Source: a virus
IMG/VR virus record: IMGVR_UViG_3300029319_000516
Span: 2,063 to 23,763 of that record
Direction: 5' to 3' (one strand)
Length of the DNA: 21,701 bases
In this document: positions 1 to 9,119 of the stretch, one piece after another
Numbering within the stretch: position 1 is the first letter of the stretch
Layout: every line of letters begins with the position of its first letter
Notes under the pieces: model-generated
Told to the model about the DNA's origin: nothing
Database searches by the model: none
The model's input: the letters and a program-made list of their open reading frames with translations, nothing else
Made by a program: the position numbers and the translations under genes

Positions 1-3000
1 ATATTGTTTACAATGGCTACCTCTGCTTCACTTAGCTCAAGTTCTTTTTCATTAAACTCAGCCTCATCCATAGGCTTTTTGATAACGTCTTCACGTGTTT
101 GCCCTGGGACTTCGCCAGAAGGTAAGCTTTCAAACAGTTCTTGTCTTGCACGTAACGTCTTGGCTTCTGCATCAAAAGGTGCGTACTTGATTTCCCAGTT
201 TGCTGGATTTGAGTTAGGCCCACCCTTTTGACCGATAATAGCTTCTATGCCTTTGCCTTCGCTGATTTGTTTTTGGCTAATCATACGAACGTCAGCAGCA
301 TTGTTCTTTGAGCGAACAATTAGTTTTTTACCAGCACTTGTTGTTGGTACGTCTACAGTTGCTGAAGGCTCTTCAGGTACACCAGCACCTTTCTTTTGAA
401 GTGCTTTTACAGTTCTAATAAACTTGTCTGTATCTCCGTCAGCCTGTAAATCAGCAACAAGCTTCTGAACAACCTCGTTAGTAATTGTTGGTGTTTCGTC
501 TGTAGGCTGTTTTACTTTCTTTGTTGATTTCTTGCCGATGTTCACACCACGTGTTTTCATCAGGTATTCGTAACTTACAAAGCTTCTCTTTGTTACGCCG
601 TCTGCAAACAAAGTAGTGCCAGCTTTTACACGAACCTTTCTTCCATCTGGGCCTATAGCTGTTTCGCCACCAGAAATATACTTAACAACATCTGGCCCTT
701 TGCCAGATGTTGCTTTGATAATAGCTTCTTCTTTTGCAAACTCGTTTGGTTTTACATTTACTGAACTCTTACGAAGCATAGCTTGGATACGTCCACGTGT
801 ATCTCTACCAGCAGTTTCGTAAATGCTTTTATTGTCGATAGACTTTTGAACAGAACGAACGAGTGATTCAGTCTGTGTTTCAGGATTATCTCTTGCGTTG
901 AGAACTTGTCTCTCTGCAAGTATCTGTGCTGTTTCTTTTGAAAACTCAGGGTTACCCTCTTTAGGGTCTCGAATCTTTCTAACGAGTTGACGTATTTTTT
1001 TGAGTTCTGTCTGTGTAAAAGTTTTATCGCCTGTAGCCATACCGCTTTTGCTGAACTCATCAAACAATGCCAAGATGTCGTCTGGGTCAGACTTGTAAGC
1101 AGCTTTGTCCTGGGACATAACCCTAATCAAAGCTCTAAGACTATTCTCGTCTACGTCAATGTCATTGCCAATGTTTGCAAGTAGCGCATCCAAATCCCTT
1201 TGCACTTGTTGTGCGTAAGACGATGGTGGGTTGTTCTTTGCAGCATTGATTGCTTTGTTTACTTGTCGTTTTGTAATACGACCAGAAGCAGATGCCTCCG
1301 CTGCTGGAATATCTTTCGGGTCAAGACCAGCTGCTAGAGCCCTACCTCGTGACTCGCTATCAATAATAATTTCGTCTGTCTTAGCTTCTGGCTCTTTTGT
1401 AACTGTAGTTTCATTTGGTTCAGGTTTGCTTGAGTCCATCATTTCTGTGAACGCTTTTCTGTCCCTAGCCAATGATGCGCTTGCTGTTACCTCGCCAACA
1501 GTGTCTCGTGTAAACTTGCCATCCCTACCAACAGAAATTTTCCCAGCTGCAAAGTCAGCTTCAAACTGTTCTTGGGTGTATTCTTCGTTAAACCTTGATT
1601 GTATTTTTGTTTTCTGCGCTTCGTTTCTGAAGGGCATGTCATCAAATTTAACTTCGACAGTAGCTGTAACAGTCTCGTCTGCTGGTACAGTCTCGGTTGC
1701 AGTAGCGTCAGCCTCTGGAGCCGTACCTTCTGTACGTCCTTCGGGCGCTGCTTCTGTGGTTGTAGTGCCTTCTCCAGTAGCCTCAGTGGTTGTTGCTTCT
1801 GTTTCTACTGGGGTTGCGTCAGCAGTTTCGCTTGGCTTTGCTCTATACTGCTCAAGAATCTCGTTGATTTCAGATAGATTGAGACCGCCCTTTGTTGCTC
1901 GTCTAAACTTTGAGTAGTTTCTTTCAAAGATTGCACGACGCTTCTGAGCTTGAGCCCTCAAGTTAGGATTGTTTGAGGCTTCAAGCTTGCTAATTTCTAT
2001 TTGTTCTGCTTTTAGGTTTTCACCAAACTCTCTAAGTGCAGCTAGTTCATTTAGGTTTACTTCTGTTTCTGCAACAACGTCTGGGTCTACGCCGTCGTCT
2101 AGCTGACTATCAAGTAGGTCTTGCTCTTCTTTGTAAAAAGTTTTGATTTGATTGATTTTCTCATCAATCTCAGCTGTAGGTGACTCTGTGGTTGTTGTTG
2201 TTTCTGTTGTTTCTGGTGGGCCAAGGAAGGCATCAGTATCTTTTGACGCTTCAACAAGTTCATCAAAACCAGTAACACCACGTGCTGCTACAGTGTCTGC
2301 AATTTGCTGGCCTGTAAGACCTTTGCTTGTGAGTTCGTCTACTTGTGCTGCTGTTCTATTGACTCCACGTCTTGCGCCAATAAACGCTGGTACTGGGCCA
2401 AGAACACCGCCACCAATAATTCCACCAGTAGCACCGCCAATAACTGCGTCTTTTGCAACTCGACCAAGACTTACTTCGTCTTCCAAGCCAAGCTGTACAT
2501 CTCTGATTTGATTTGCTGTGCTGATTACGCCTTCTGCAAGCGCACCGATTCCAGCCTCTTGAACACCAGCAGTAATAATACCAGACTTAAGTCCAGCTTT
2601 TGTTGCCTCTCTTCCCGTTGCGCCAGCTAGATACGCTGCTTTAGCTACATTCGCAGCTTTGCCGTACGCACCAACAACTGGGATAAGGTTTACTGGGTCA
2701 AGAATAATGGCTTTTGCAATGTCAGGCGCAGCAGAAGCAAAGCCTCGTCCACCTTCTTGCCAAAACATTGGAAGCTGACGCCATGCTTGCTCAAGACGTT
2801 TTGCTCTTGCTCGTGTTTCTTTGTTTTCGCCAGCAGTATAGGTAGCACCAATCACCGCACCAGCAGTGTTAAGGTCTCGCCAAGTGGCGTCTTCGTAAAA
2901 CTCGTCTAGGTATTCTTGGTCTGTAGAATAATACTTTCCGTAGTCTGCGTAGTATTTACGCAAGTCTGTAAGAAATCGTGGGTCTTTTGTGATTTGGTCG

Positions 3001-3086
3001 GGGGATACGTTAAGGTATCCTACGTCTGTTGCACCCTCTTCTTGTGGTGCAAATGATATGCCGTCATAGTTTGTTTGGTTTGCCAT
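1..3086 (-). CDS. Very large internal virion (ejection-type) protein, C-terminus beyond window
   Basis: I translated this frame codon by codon from the ATG at 3086 to the window edge; 1028 codons are open with no stop, so the gene is cut at its 3' end. The N-terminal region has FWQEGGRGF (residues about 109-117) followed by LDPVNLIPVVG (about 129-139), an arrangement I associate with giant virion proteins of marine podoviruses. Residues 209-240 are hydrophobic and glycine-rich (GGATGGIIGGGV at 217-228). Thr/Glu/Ala-rich linkers lie near residues 288-308, 409-468 and 549-568, separating charged helical stretches. I see no transglycosylase, peptidase or other catalytic motif in the visible part; one could lie beyond the edge. 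Its size and place after three other virion proteins fit a T7 gp16-like role in DNA ejection, which is inference. The start has GGAG 7-8 bases upstream. Confidence 0.8.
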   Translation of the reverse strand, partial: MANQTNYDGISFAPQEEGATDVGYLNVSPDQITKDPRFLTDLRKYYADYGKYYSTDQEYLDEFYEDATWRDLNTAGAVIGATYTAGENKETRARAKRLEQAWRQLPMFWQEGGRGFASAAPDIAKAIILDPVNLIPVVGAYGKAANVAKAAYLAGATGREATKAGLKSGIITAGVQEAGIGALAEGVISTANQIRDVQLGLEDEVSLGRVAKDAVIGGATGGIIGGGVLGPVPAFIGARRGVNRTAAQVDELTSKGLTGQQIADTVAARGVTGFDELVEASKDTDAFLGPPETTETTTTTESPTAEIDEKINQIKTFYKEEQDLLDSQLDDGVDPDVVAETEVNLNELAALREFGENLKAEQIEISKLEASNNPNLRAQAQKRRAIFERNYSKFRRATKGGLNLSEINEILEQYRAKPSETADATPVETEATTTEATGEGTTTTEAAPEGRTEGTAPEADATATETVPADETVTATVEVKFDDMPFRNEAQKTKIQSRFNEEYTQEQFEADFAAGKISVGRDGKFTRDTVGEVTASASLARDRKAFTEMMDSSKPEPNETTVTKEPEAKTDEIIIDSESRGRALAAGLDPKDIPAAEASASGRITKRQVNKAINAAKNNPPSSYAQQVQRDLDALLANIGNDIDVDENSLRALIRVMSQDKAAYKSDPDDILALFDEFSKSGMATGDKTFTQTELKKIRQLVRKIRDPKEGNPEFSKETAQILAERQVLNARDNPETQTESLVRSVQKSIDNKSIYETAGRDTRGRIQAMLRKSSVNVKPNEFAKEEAIIKATSGKGPDVVKYISGGETAIGPDGRKVRVKAGTTLFADGVTKRSFVSYEYLMKTRGVNIGKKSTKKVKQPTDETPTITNEVVQKLVADLQADGDTDKFIRTVKALQKKGAGVPEEPSATVDVPTTSAGKKLIVRSKNNAADVRMISQKQISEGKGIEAIIGQKGGPNSNPANWEIKYAPFDAEAKTLRARQELFESLPSGEVPGQTREDVIKKPMDEAEFNEKELELSEAEVAIVNN

Positions 3087-3132
3087 TCGGTACTCCAGTT
3101 ATCCGATAGGTTTAATTTATATTATTGCTGTA

Positions 3133-3146
3133 TTACAGTCGTCCTA
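3133..3146 (-). other. Short motif shared with other intergenic gaps
   Basis: The 57-base gap before the giant virion gene begins, on the minus strand, with TAGGACGACTGTAATACAG, whose first three bases are the stop codon of the preceding gene. It is followed by an AT-rich run. The 9-mer CGACTGTAA recurs in the gap before the capsid gene, and TAGGACGAC recurs just after the capsid gene. CTGTAATACAG is an 11-base dyad. It could be a phage promoter, an operator or an RNA processing site, or chance; the sequence alone does not decide. Confidence 0.25.
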
Positions 3147-5243
3147 TAAGTCATCCCCGTTGTTGTTTCGTGTTATCCATTGAGAATAATACGTGTTGTA
3201 GTATGTTTTAATAAAGCTTACAGGGTCATTCTGAAACTGCTGATATTGCCCTTGGTCAAGCTTATTAATCATGTCGTTTTTCAAGTTGCTAACTCTCAAG
3301 AAGTCTTGAATCATAAGCCTTGCTGGGCCACTAGGTACAGCATTTGGAACATTGCCAATGTTGTTACGTCTAGTTCTCTTTTCTTGGCCAGAAAGATTAT
3401 CAACCAATGTCGGGCCAGTTGGTGTAACTTGTACTTGTCTTTCGGCAATAGCAATCTGTTCTGTGATTTGCTCCATCAAAGCATTTTTCTCAGAATTAAT
3501 GCCATTCTGCCATCCCTGTACAGCCGTTCTATCCCAACCAGGGGTTCCAGCAGTAATCCACCTATCTGCACCTTGAGAATATCTAAATGCAGTTCTAAAG
3601 CTTTCAGCAGTAACTTGCTGTAATTGATTAAGACCAGCAGCAACACCTCTAAGGGCTCTAAGTTTTTTAGCTGGGTCAGTCTCTTGTAATGCACTGGTTA
3701 GTGCAGCTTTAGCTTCGTCAAACTTCTTAGTGTATTGTGTCTTCTCGTTAGTGAACCAGTTATCAAAAGTCTGGTCTCCGTCAAAATCGCCTGTTTGTTT
3801 TCTAACAAGGTCTTGTGTGTACTCATTAGCTTGTTGAATCGTTGTTACGCCACGTGAGTTCTCAAGGATTGAGTTTGCACCAGCAAGCAAGGCGTTGTAA
3901 TCAGTGCCTTCATCTTTGCCAACTCTTTTAAAATAGTCAGACAACAATGATAATGTATATGAATTACTTAGGTCATATTTCTTCGCTAGCTCGGCTGCAA
4001 CAGCGGGTGCAGCAGTAGCTTCCCCAGAAGTTGCTGGGTTAATTTGACCTTTTTTACCACCTGTAAAAAAGTTGAAAGCAGAGTCTTGGCTTCTCTGTAG
4101 AACCAATGCTGGTACGCCAGCCACACGTTCGTCTGCTTTTGCTTTCTTTTCGTTGTGTATACCGTCTTGGTTGTACTGAGCTTCTATTGTTAGACCATCA
4201 ATAATGGTATCAAAGGTATCCATTATGGCTTTTTTCTCGGTTTCACCAAGAGTTGTATAATTATCTAAAAGATACTTCTCCATAAACTTTTTGGCTGAAT
4301 CAATGTCGCCTCTTGCAATAGCCACTTTGACTTGAGGCACTTGTTGAACATCATTAGCGAACGCAATCTTAACTTTTTGCGTTCTTTCAGCTAGCTCGTA
4401 GTCTCTGTCTTCTTTAATTTTCTTTGCAATTCTAGCGGATTCCGTTTTCATTTCGGCGACAGCTTTGTTTACTTCATCTGCACTTACTCCGAAGTTTGTT
4501 ACATCTGTTTTGAAAGATTCTAATGCTTTATCAACATCGCCTCCACGCTCCATAATTGGTTGAATTTGGGCAAGAAGGTCTTTCTTTTTGTTGTATAGAT
4601 ACTCAGCGCTTTCTCTCGATAGCTGTGTTTTTACACGCTGAACAACGCTATTAATCAAAAACTTAGGAACACCAAGGGCTTTGGCTGCATCTTCCACATT
4701 GACCTGTCCATCAGTTGTACGAATATAATCTACAACTTTAGGAACCAAACTAATCGTTCTGTCTTCTCTTACTTTTCTAATTCTGTCTGGTGTAAGTATC
4801 TCACTAAAATCAACACCACTTTGTAATTCTACATCTTTTAAAAAGTTTTTGTATTCGTCAGAAAAAACATTATCTCCACGCTCGTTTTCTGTAAAAATAT
4901 CTCCTGTAAAACCACGAGCTAAATCATCACCCATGCCAAGCTGTGTGTTGAATAGATTTAATTTGCTTGTAGCAGCAGCCCTTGCGTCTGCATCTTTCTT
5001 GGCTTGCAGTGCTTCAGCATTACGCTGACCAATAATATTCAAGACGTCTGCACTAGGCATACCGCCAGCAAGATAGTTTCTGCCAGCAGCAGCTTGGTCT
5101 ACAAAAGACTGCATTTCCATAGGCGAAGCGTATGGGTTTGACTGCCTAAATTCGTTAAAAGCTTTAGCCAACTCAAGACGTCTACGTTCGTCTGAGTTCA
5201 TTTGCTTGTTATAGCCAGTCCCGAATCCTACAAAATCTACCAT
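3144..5243 (-). CDS. Putative internal virion protein, 699 residues
   Basis: This is a large, mostly alpha-helical protein rich in Lys, Glu, Ala and Gln, with no signal peptide or membrane segment. I do not recognise a named family. The N-terminus (MVDFVGFGTGYNKQMNSDER) is followed by an Ala-rich helical region. Residues about 167-206, including VNVEDAAKALGVPKFLINSV, read like a helix-turn-helix or winged-helix fold; this is a pattern impression only. The rest is long amphipathic helix with a short Gly/Ala/Pro-rich break near residues 400-420. It sits between two other large virion-type proteins, starts 8 bases after the upstream stop and has GGTAGGG before the ATG. By position it would correspond to a T7 gp15-like internal core protein, but that equivalence is inferred from gene order, not from sequence. 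Confidence 0.7.
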   Translation of the reverse strand: MVDFVGFGTGYNKQMNSDERRRLELAKAFNEFRQSNPYASPMEMQSFVDQAAAGRNYLAGGMPSADVLNIIGQRNAEALQAKKDADARAAATSKLNLFNTQLGMGDDLARGFTGDIFTENERGDNVFSDEYKNFLKDVELQSGVDFSEILTPDRIRKVREDRTISLVPKVVDYIRTTDGQVNVEDAAKALGVPKFLINSVVQRVKTQLSRESAEYLYNKKKDLLAQIQPIMERGGDVDKALESFKTDVTNFGVSADEVNKAVAEMKTESARIAKKIKEDRDYELAERTQKVKIAFANDVQQVPQVKVAIARGDIDSAKKFMEKYLLDNYTTLGETEKKAIMDTFDTIIDGLTIEAQYNQDGIHNEKKAKADERVAGVPALVLQRSQDSAFNFFTGGKKGQINPATSGEATAAPAVAAELAKKYDLSNSYTLSLLSDYFKRVGKDEGTDYNALLAGANSILENSRGVTTIQQANEYTQDLVRKQTGDFDGDQTFDNWFTNEKTQYTKKFDEAKAALTSALQETDPAKKLRALRGVAAGLNQLQQVTAESFRTAFRYSQGADRWITAGTPGWDRTAVQGWQNGINSEKNALMEQITEQIAIAERQVQVTPTGPTLVDNLSGQEKRTRRNNIGNVPNAVPSGPARLMIQDFLRVSNLKNDMINKLDQGQYQQFQNDPVSFIKTYYNTYYSQWITRNNNGDDL

Positions 5244-5251
5244 TCCCTACC

Positions 5252-6793
5252 TCAACTACCTACCAGGTTATTAAAAAATTTATTAAATGATTGGTCTATG
5301 CTGTAGAACAGACCGTCATTTTGTTTTACTCCACTGCCTGGGATTACTTTGCCGTCTGCATCATACTGATACTTCATTCCACCAGCTTGTGATTGGTCGT
5401 TTACAAACTGACCAAAAGACTGACCAAAGTTTTGACCAGCTGTTGTTGCTCTGTTTTGCATGTTCTGAGCATACGAACCAAGCTGGCTCATCATCTGGTT
5501 ACCTATACTTGCAGCGTTACCAAGATAGTTTGAGCTGTCGAGATTGATTGCTGCTGGGTTGAATATGCCAGACTTGACATTAAAGCCTTGGTTAGTAGCC
5601 AAGCTTGTAGGTCTTGAGTAATTAGCCAACCCTGATGTCATCAATGATGGGTTGTTATATATGGCACTGCCAATCGCAACAGGAGCCCTAAAGTCATTAG
5701 CACTGCTAATGTTTCTGTTTATGATTGATGACGGTATCATCCGTGCGTAGTTGTATCCAGACAAAGCGGATGGTGCGCTTGGAAGATTAGCTAGTTGCTG
5801 TAGTCCTGTGCCAGCTATACCAGCAGTCTCTGCAAGCAACTTGCTTCTTGCATCCATAATGTTGCCTACGTTTCTACCGAAGACTTGCTCTCTTCCAGAG
5901 ATGTACTTGAGAGCATCATCATAAGCTGAGTCTCTGGCTTTTGAATATTCGTTCGCAAGACGTGCTGCAATGTCACCACGAACCGATGTGCCTTTTGTGC
6001 TTTCATCCATGCCCTGACGTATAAGACCAGCCTCGCCTACAGAAGCTACCGCTTCTGCTGCTCGGTCTACGTCTGCGATGTTTTGTTCTACTCGCTTGTC
6101 TATTTCTTTTTGTATGTCTCCTTCAGATATGGCTGCTGGAATAGGGACGTAACCAAGCTGCGAAGCAGTTTGGTTTACAGCACCTTGTAGTCCAAGTATC
6201 TGATTTAGTATCTGGTCACGAATAGCCATACCTTCAGCACGTTCGAGACGTGCTTGGTCTTGTGCATCAAGAGCCATGTTTACAAGGAAGTCACGCTCTA
6301 TCTGGGCTGTAGCTCTGTCCTGTAAGAAACGTCTTAGCTCTTCATCACGTTCACCAGCTGCGGTTGCTCTTGCTAACTCAAGTTGTTGTATAGCAAAAGC
6401 TCGCTCTTGCTCACTAATGTCCTGTCCTTTGAGCAGTTGCTCTAGTCTAAATGTAGAAAGACGTGCAGCTTCTTTGTCTTGAAGAATCTGACGTTCAATA
6501 TCTTCTTGTCTTTCTTTCAGCAAAGCCCTTTTAAAGTTGTCTAACTCGGACATTTGGAACTCACGTTCCTGTCCAGCAAGCCTCCTGTTAAGAGCTTCTA
6601 TCTGTTGTAGGTATTGATTTTGTTCTCTGCGTTCTCTACGAGCATCTTGAGCCAGCAAAAAGTTTGCGTTCTGAAACTGTTGCTGTTGTTGCATCTGCTG
6701 CATCTGCAAAGACCTTGCAGCTGCTGCGTCCTTTGATGCTTGGTTTGCTGCGTATAAGTTACCAGCTAATCCTAATATTGCGCTAAATGCCAT
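5252..6793 (-). CDS. Putative internal virion protein with hydrophobic N-terminus, 513 residues
   Basis: The protein opens with a short apolar helix (MAFSAILGLAGNLYAANQA), then a Gln/Met-rich stretch around residues 28-45, then a long charged coiled coil to about residue 180, full of heptad-like Glu/Arg/Leu/Gln. The second half is Ser/Asn/Ala/Gly-rich and less helical, ending in Phe/Asn-rich sequence. A small N-terminal membrane-active helix followed by helical rods is the architecture of T7 gp14-type ejection proteins that enter the cell envelope; the role is inferred from this and from neighbours. No enzymatic motif is visible. It begins 12 bases after the upstream stop, with AGGGG as a plausible ribosome binding site. 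Confidence 0.72.
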   Translation of the reverse strand: MAFSAILGLAGNLYAANQASKDAAAARSLQMQQMQQQQQFQNANFLLAQDARRERREQNQYLQQIEALNRRLAGQEREFQMSELDNFKRALLKERQEDIERQILQDKEAARLSTFRLEQLLKGQDISEQERAFAIQQLELARATAAGERDEELRRFLQDRATAQIERDFLVNMALDAQDQARLERAEGMAIRDQILNQILGLQGAVNQTASQLGYVPIPAAISEGDIQKEIDKRVEQNIADVDRAAEAVASVGEAGLIRQGMDESTKGTSVRGDIAARLANEYSKARDSAYDDALKYISGREQVFGRNVGNIMDARSKLLAETAGIAGTGLQQLANLPSAPSALSGYNYARMIPSSIINRNISSANDFRAPVAIGSAIYNNPSLMTSGLANYSRPTSLATNQGFNVKSGIFNPAAINLDSSNYLGNAASIGNQMMSQLGSYAQNMQNRATTAGQNFGQSFGQFVNDQSQAGGMKYQYDADGKVIPGSGVKQNDGLFYSIDQSFNKFFNNLVGS

Positions 6794-6805
6794 TTACTAA
6801 CGCCC

Positions 6806-8680
6806 CTATACACTTATAACCCCTAAGTTTTGACTAAACGCTGAAGGCAAGTTTGCTAATGCTGCCAACTCTTCTTCGTCGCCACCTTGAGCCAATAGAT
6901 TTAAATATTGCTCTAGGGTTATTGGGTCTATCTGAGCGAAGTTCTGAAACTCAGGAACACCTGATGCCCCTATTGTTGCAAGTAAGTCTTGCTGTGCTTG
7001 TCCTGACCTAGCAGCAACGGCTTCTGCATCTGTTTCTAGTCTCTGCTTTTCAGATTGTAACCTTTGTTCAGCTGCTGCAATTTCATCCAATGCTTGCTGT
7101 GCGTTAAATAAATCCACCTGTGCTTTTTGTTCATCGAAAGCTGCTTGAGAACCAGTTAAGTCATCAAGCCCATAGAAAGATGCGTTGTTAATGTCTTCAA
7201 CAAGCTGTTGCGCTGCTGTCTCAATCTCTGAACGCTTGGCTGCTAAGTCTGCAAGACGAGCATCTACTTGTTCGAGGCCCGCAGTAATCTCACCACCTAT
7301 GTTGCCAACTCTGCCACCAGAGAACTTAGCAAGCTCTTGCTGAAGTTTTTGTAAATCTGTTTGTCTGCCAGTTATAGCGTCTTCGTCTGATAGAGCAATG
7401 TCGCCAATACCTGTGCCAGCTGTTTGTACCCTTGAAAGAATATCGTCTAGTGCGGTTTGTCTTTCGCCCTGTAAACCAGCCAACGCAGTTTCTGCGTCTG
7501 TAATAGCGCCTGTAGCTCCTGAGAAATCAAATGGTAATTCGGATGAGAACCCAGCAATTTCATTTTTAAGGTCACGTATTTGGTCATCAATACTGTCTAG
7601 GATGGCAGCGCTAAACATATTGCCACCTTCGGCAGCTTGCTCAACGTTACCAGCTTGAGATAAGAAGTTTGCTTTTGCGTTTTCTAAACGTGCAAGCTCT
7701 GCAACTCTTTCGCTTTGTAGGTCTTTAACGTCGCCTAGAACGTCTTGTAGTTCGCCTAGCTGGTTGCCAAAGTTAAAGCCAAGCTCTGAAGAGAATCTTC
7801 CAGCCTGTCTTTGCCTGTCTTCGATGTCATCAATAAGAGATTCAATGCCAGCTTCGTCTGCGATTCCCAGATTATCGAGCCTGTCAAAGTAGCTATCGAC
7901 GTCAGTATAAAGTGTGTCACCAAATGTGCTGATTCTATCAAGCTCTGTTTGTCTTTGACCTTTAAGGTCTGCAAGACCAGCGGTTAGTGTGTCGTATTGG
8001 TTTTGGAAGTTAGAGAAACCCCCTGGCATAAACTGACCCATGATGTCAGACGAAAATCCTTGCTTTTGCAAGTTAAGGTCTGACAACTGTTTCTCTAGCT
8101 GGTTCATAGATGCAAGGTCTGCAATTCCTAGCTGACCCAATGTAACGCCCATGCCACCTAAACCTTGGTTCAAGCTTTGACCAAAGTCTGTAATACGTTG
8201 TTCTTCTGCTGCTCTGTCTGCTTTTAACTGGTTAAGAGTGTCAGCAAGACTGCTGATGTTTGATGAGAGAGTATCATAATCAGTTGTAGAAAATTTAGTT
8301 AGGTCTGGGATATTCGTAATGCCAATAGGCCCATACTCTGAGCCGACGGATGACTCGAATATTGGCTTGTCTATATCTGTATCAAGGTTGCCCAAAGCAG
8401 TAGCGAGGTCACTTATTTGTGGGGAGTACACATCAAAGATGTTCTCGTTTACATCTGTCGTCGTGGGGTCATCATACAAGTCAGATATGCCCGTGCCAGA
8501 AAGCGCACTCGAAAGAGTGTTATATTGGCTCTGAAGACCGCCAAGTGCCGTGTTAAATGTATCTACGGCAGTGTTGTAAGCTTGAGCTTGCTCGCCGTAT
8601 TTCTTTTCTGTTTCTTCCCTGATTGCTTTCTTTTCAGCTGTGTAATCAGGTGGTGCTGGTGGATTTCCGCCTTTAGACAT
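6806..8680 (-). CDS. Coiled-coil virion protein with tandem repeats of about 82 residues, 624 residues
   Basis: The N-terminus (MSKGGNPPAPPDYTAEKKAI) is Pro-rich, and the rest is almost entirely helical, rich in Leu, Asp, Gln, Glu and Ala. From residue about 135 to 500 the chain is built of four to five degenerate repeats: a helix ending in an (A/G/S)xR motif (Arg at 156, 243, 325, 407 and 483), a short loop, a second Leu/Asp-rich helix, then a (G/R)FSS(D/E)-type turn (Phe at 209, 296, 378 and, as FSGG, 453). Spacing is 75-87 residues throughout. The C-terminal 60 residues are acidic with LAxLANLPSAF. I do not recognise a named family; a rod-like internal virion or tail-core role is inferred from the downstream virion genes. 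A strong ribosome binding site (GGGAGG) precedes the start, 5 bases after the upstream stop. Confidence 0.75.
   Translation of the reverse strand: MSKGGNPPAPPDYTAEKKAIREETEKKYGEQAQAYNTAVDTFNTALGGLQSQYNTLSSALSGTGISDLYDDPTTTDVNENIFDVYSPQISDLATALGNLDTDIDKPIFESSVGSEYGPIGITNIPDLTKFSTTDYDTLSSNISSLADTLNQLKADRAAEEQRITDFGQSLNQGLGGMGVTLGQLGIADLASMNQLEKQLSDLNLQKQGFSSDIMGQFMPGGFSNFQNQYDTLTAGLADLKGQRQTELDRISTFGDTLYTDVDSYFDRLDNLGIADEAGIESLIDDIEDRQRQAGRFSSELGFNFGNQLGELQDVLGDVKDLQSERVAELARLENAKANFLSQAGNVEQAAEGGNMFSAAILDSIDDQIRDLKNEIAGFSSELPFDFSGATGAITDAETALAGLQGERQTALDDILSRVQTAGTGIGDIALSDEDAITGRQTDLQKLQQELAKFSGGRVGNIGGEITAGLEQVDARLADLAAKRSEIETAAQQLVEDINNASFYGLDDLTGSQAAFDEQKAQVDLFNAQQALDEIAAAEQRLQSEKQRLETDAEAVAARSGQAQQDLLATIGASGVPEFQNFAQIDPITLEQYLNLLAQGGDEEELAALANLPSAFSQNLGVISV
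7181..8278 (-). repeat. Protein-level tandem repeat region, 4-5 units of about 246 bases
   Basis: This stretch encodes residues about 135-500 of the 624-residue virion protein. The repeat is visible in protein (recurring LxxLxxxRxxEL, LGIAD/IALSDED, GFSSEL/RFSSEL/KFSGG) but the DNA has diverged, so it is an old duplication rather than a recent slippage product. Unit starts are near residues 135, 229, 308, 391 and 463. Confidence 0.6.
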
Positions 8681-8685
8681 TTTTT

Positions 8686-9114
8686 TTAGGCCTCCCTCTT
8701 TTGCGTTTTATACCATCTTTCGGATTCTTCTTTGAGGATACCGTAGACGACTCCATCTTCGCTGCCGTGATAGTTACGTAGTCGTCCTTCTTCCTTGAAA
8801 CCAAGCGCCTCAAGAAGTCTACGAGATTTTTTATTTGATTCTTTAGCCAACGCAGACATCCTAATACAACCGCAAGTAACCCACGTATAGTGGAAGAGAA
8901 TACGGAGTATACGCTTTTGCCACATACGAGCATTGGTCGATACAACACTGACGTGAATATCGTTTTTAGTCCACTCGCTAAAGATGACTGCACCGATAAG
9001 TTTGTCGTTGAGTTCAAATCCAAAACATTGAGGGCTGTTCCAAGTAATCCCTTCAAGGTGCTTACTAGCCCATTTTGAAATTCTTTCATTATCATGCGTT
9101 ATTACCTTTATCAT
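8686..9114 (-). CDS. GNAT-like N-acetyltransferase protein
   Basis: At 142 residues this has the layout of a single GNAT (Gcn5-related acetyltransferase) domain. The N-terminal part (ISKWASKHL) leads to beta strands FGFELNDKLIGAVIF and IHVSVVS. The C-terminal half has the well-preserved motif-B block NKKSRRLLEALGFKEEGRLR followed by a final strand (GVVYGILKEE). The acetyl-CoA loop, usually Q/RxxGxG/A, is not recognisable: the corresponding segment is NARMWQKRILRIL. It may therefore be a divergent or non-acetylating member. GNAT-like genes recur among phage structural genes, but substrate and role are unknown to me. It follows the fibre gene by 5 bases with a weak ribosome binding site, suggesting translation coupled to that gene. 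Confidence 0.75.
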   Translation of the reverse strand: MIKVITHDNERISKWASKHLEGITWNSPQCFGFELNDKLIGAVIFSEWTKNDIHVSVVSTNARMWQKRILRILFHYTWVTCGCIRMSALAKESNKKSRRLLEALGFKEEGRLRNYHGSEDGVVYGILKEESERWYKTQKREA

Positions 9115-9119
9115 ACATA

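Noticed and set aside
1231-1917. A 228-codon plus-strand frame rich in Ser, Val and Ala
   Set aside because: It is the antisense of the Thr/Glu/Ala-rich linkers of the giant virion protein, whose frame is open over the whole region. Composition bias explains the absence of stops.
8673-9095. A 140-codon frame overlapping the GNAT-like gene, ending in an AT-hook-like KRKRGRPKK
   Set aside because: The GNAT frame has clear family motifs. The AT-hook-like end is produced by the purine-rich ribosome binding site of the next gene, and the rest of the frame has no recognisable pattern.
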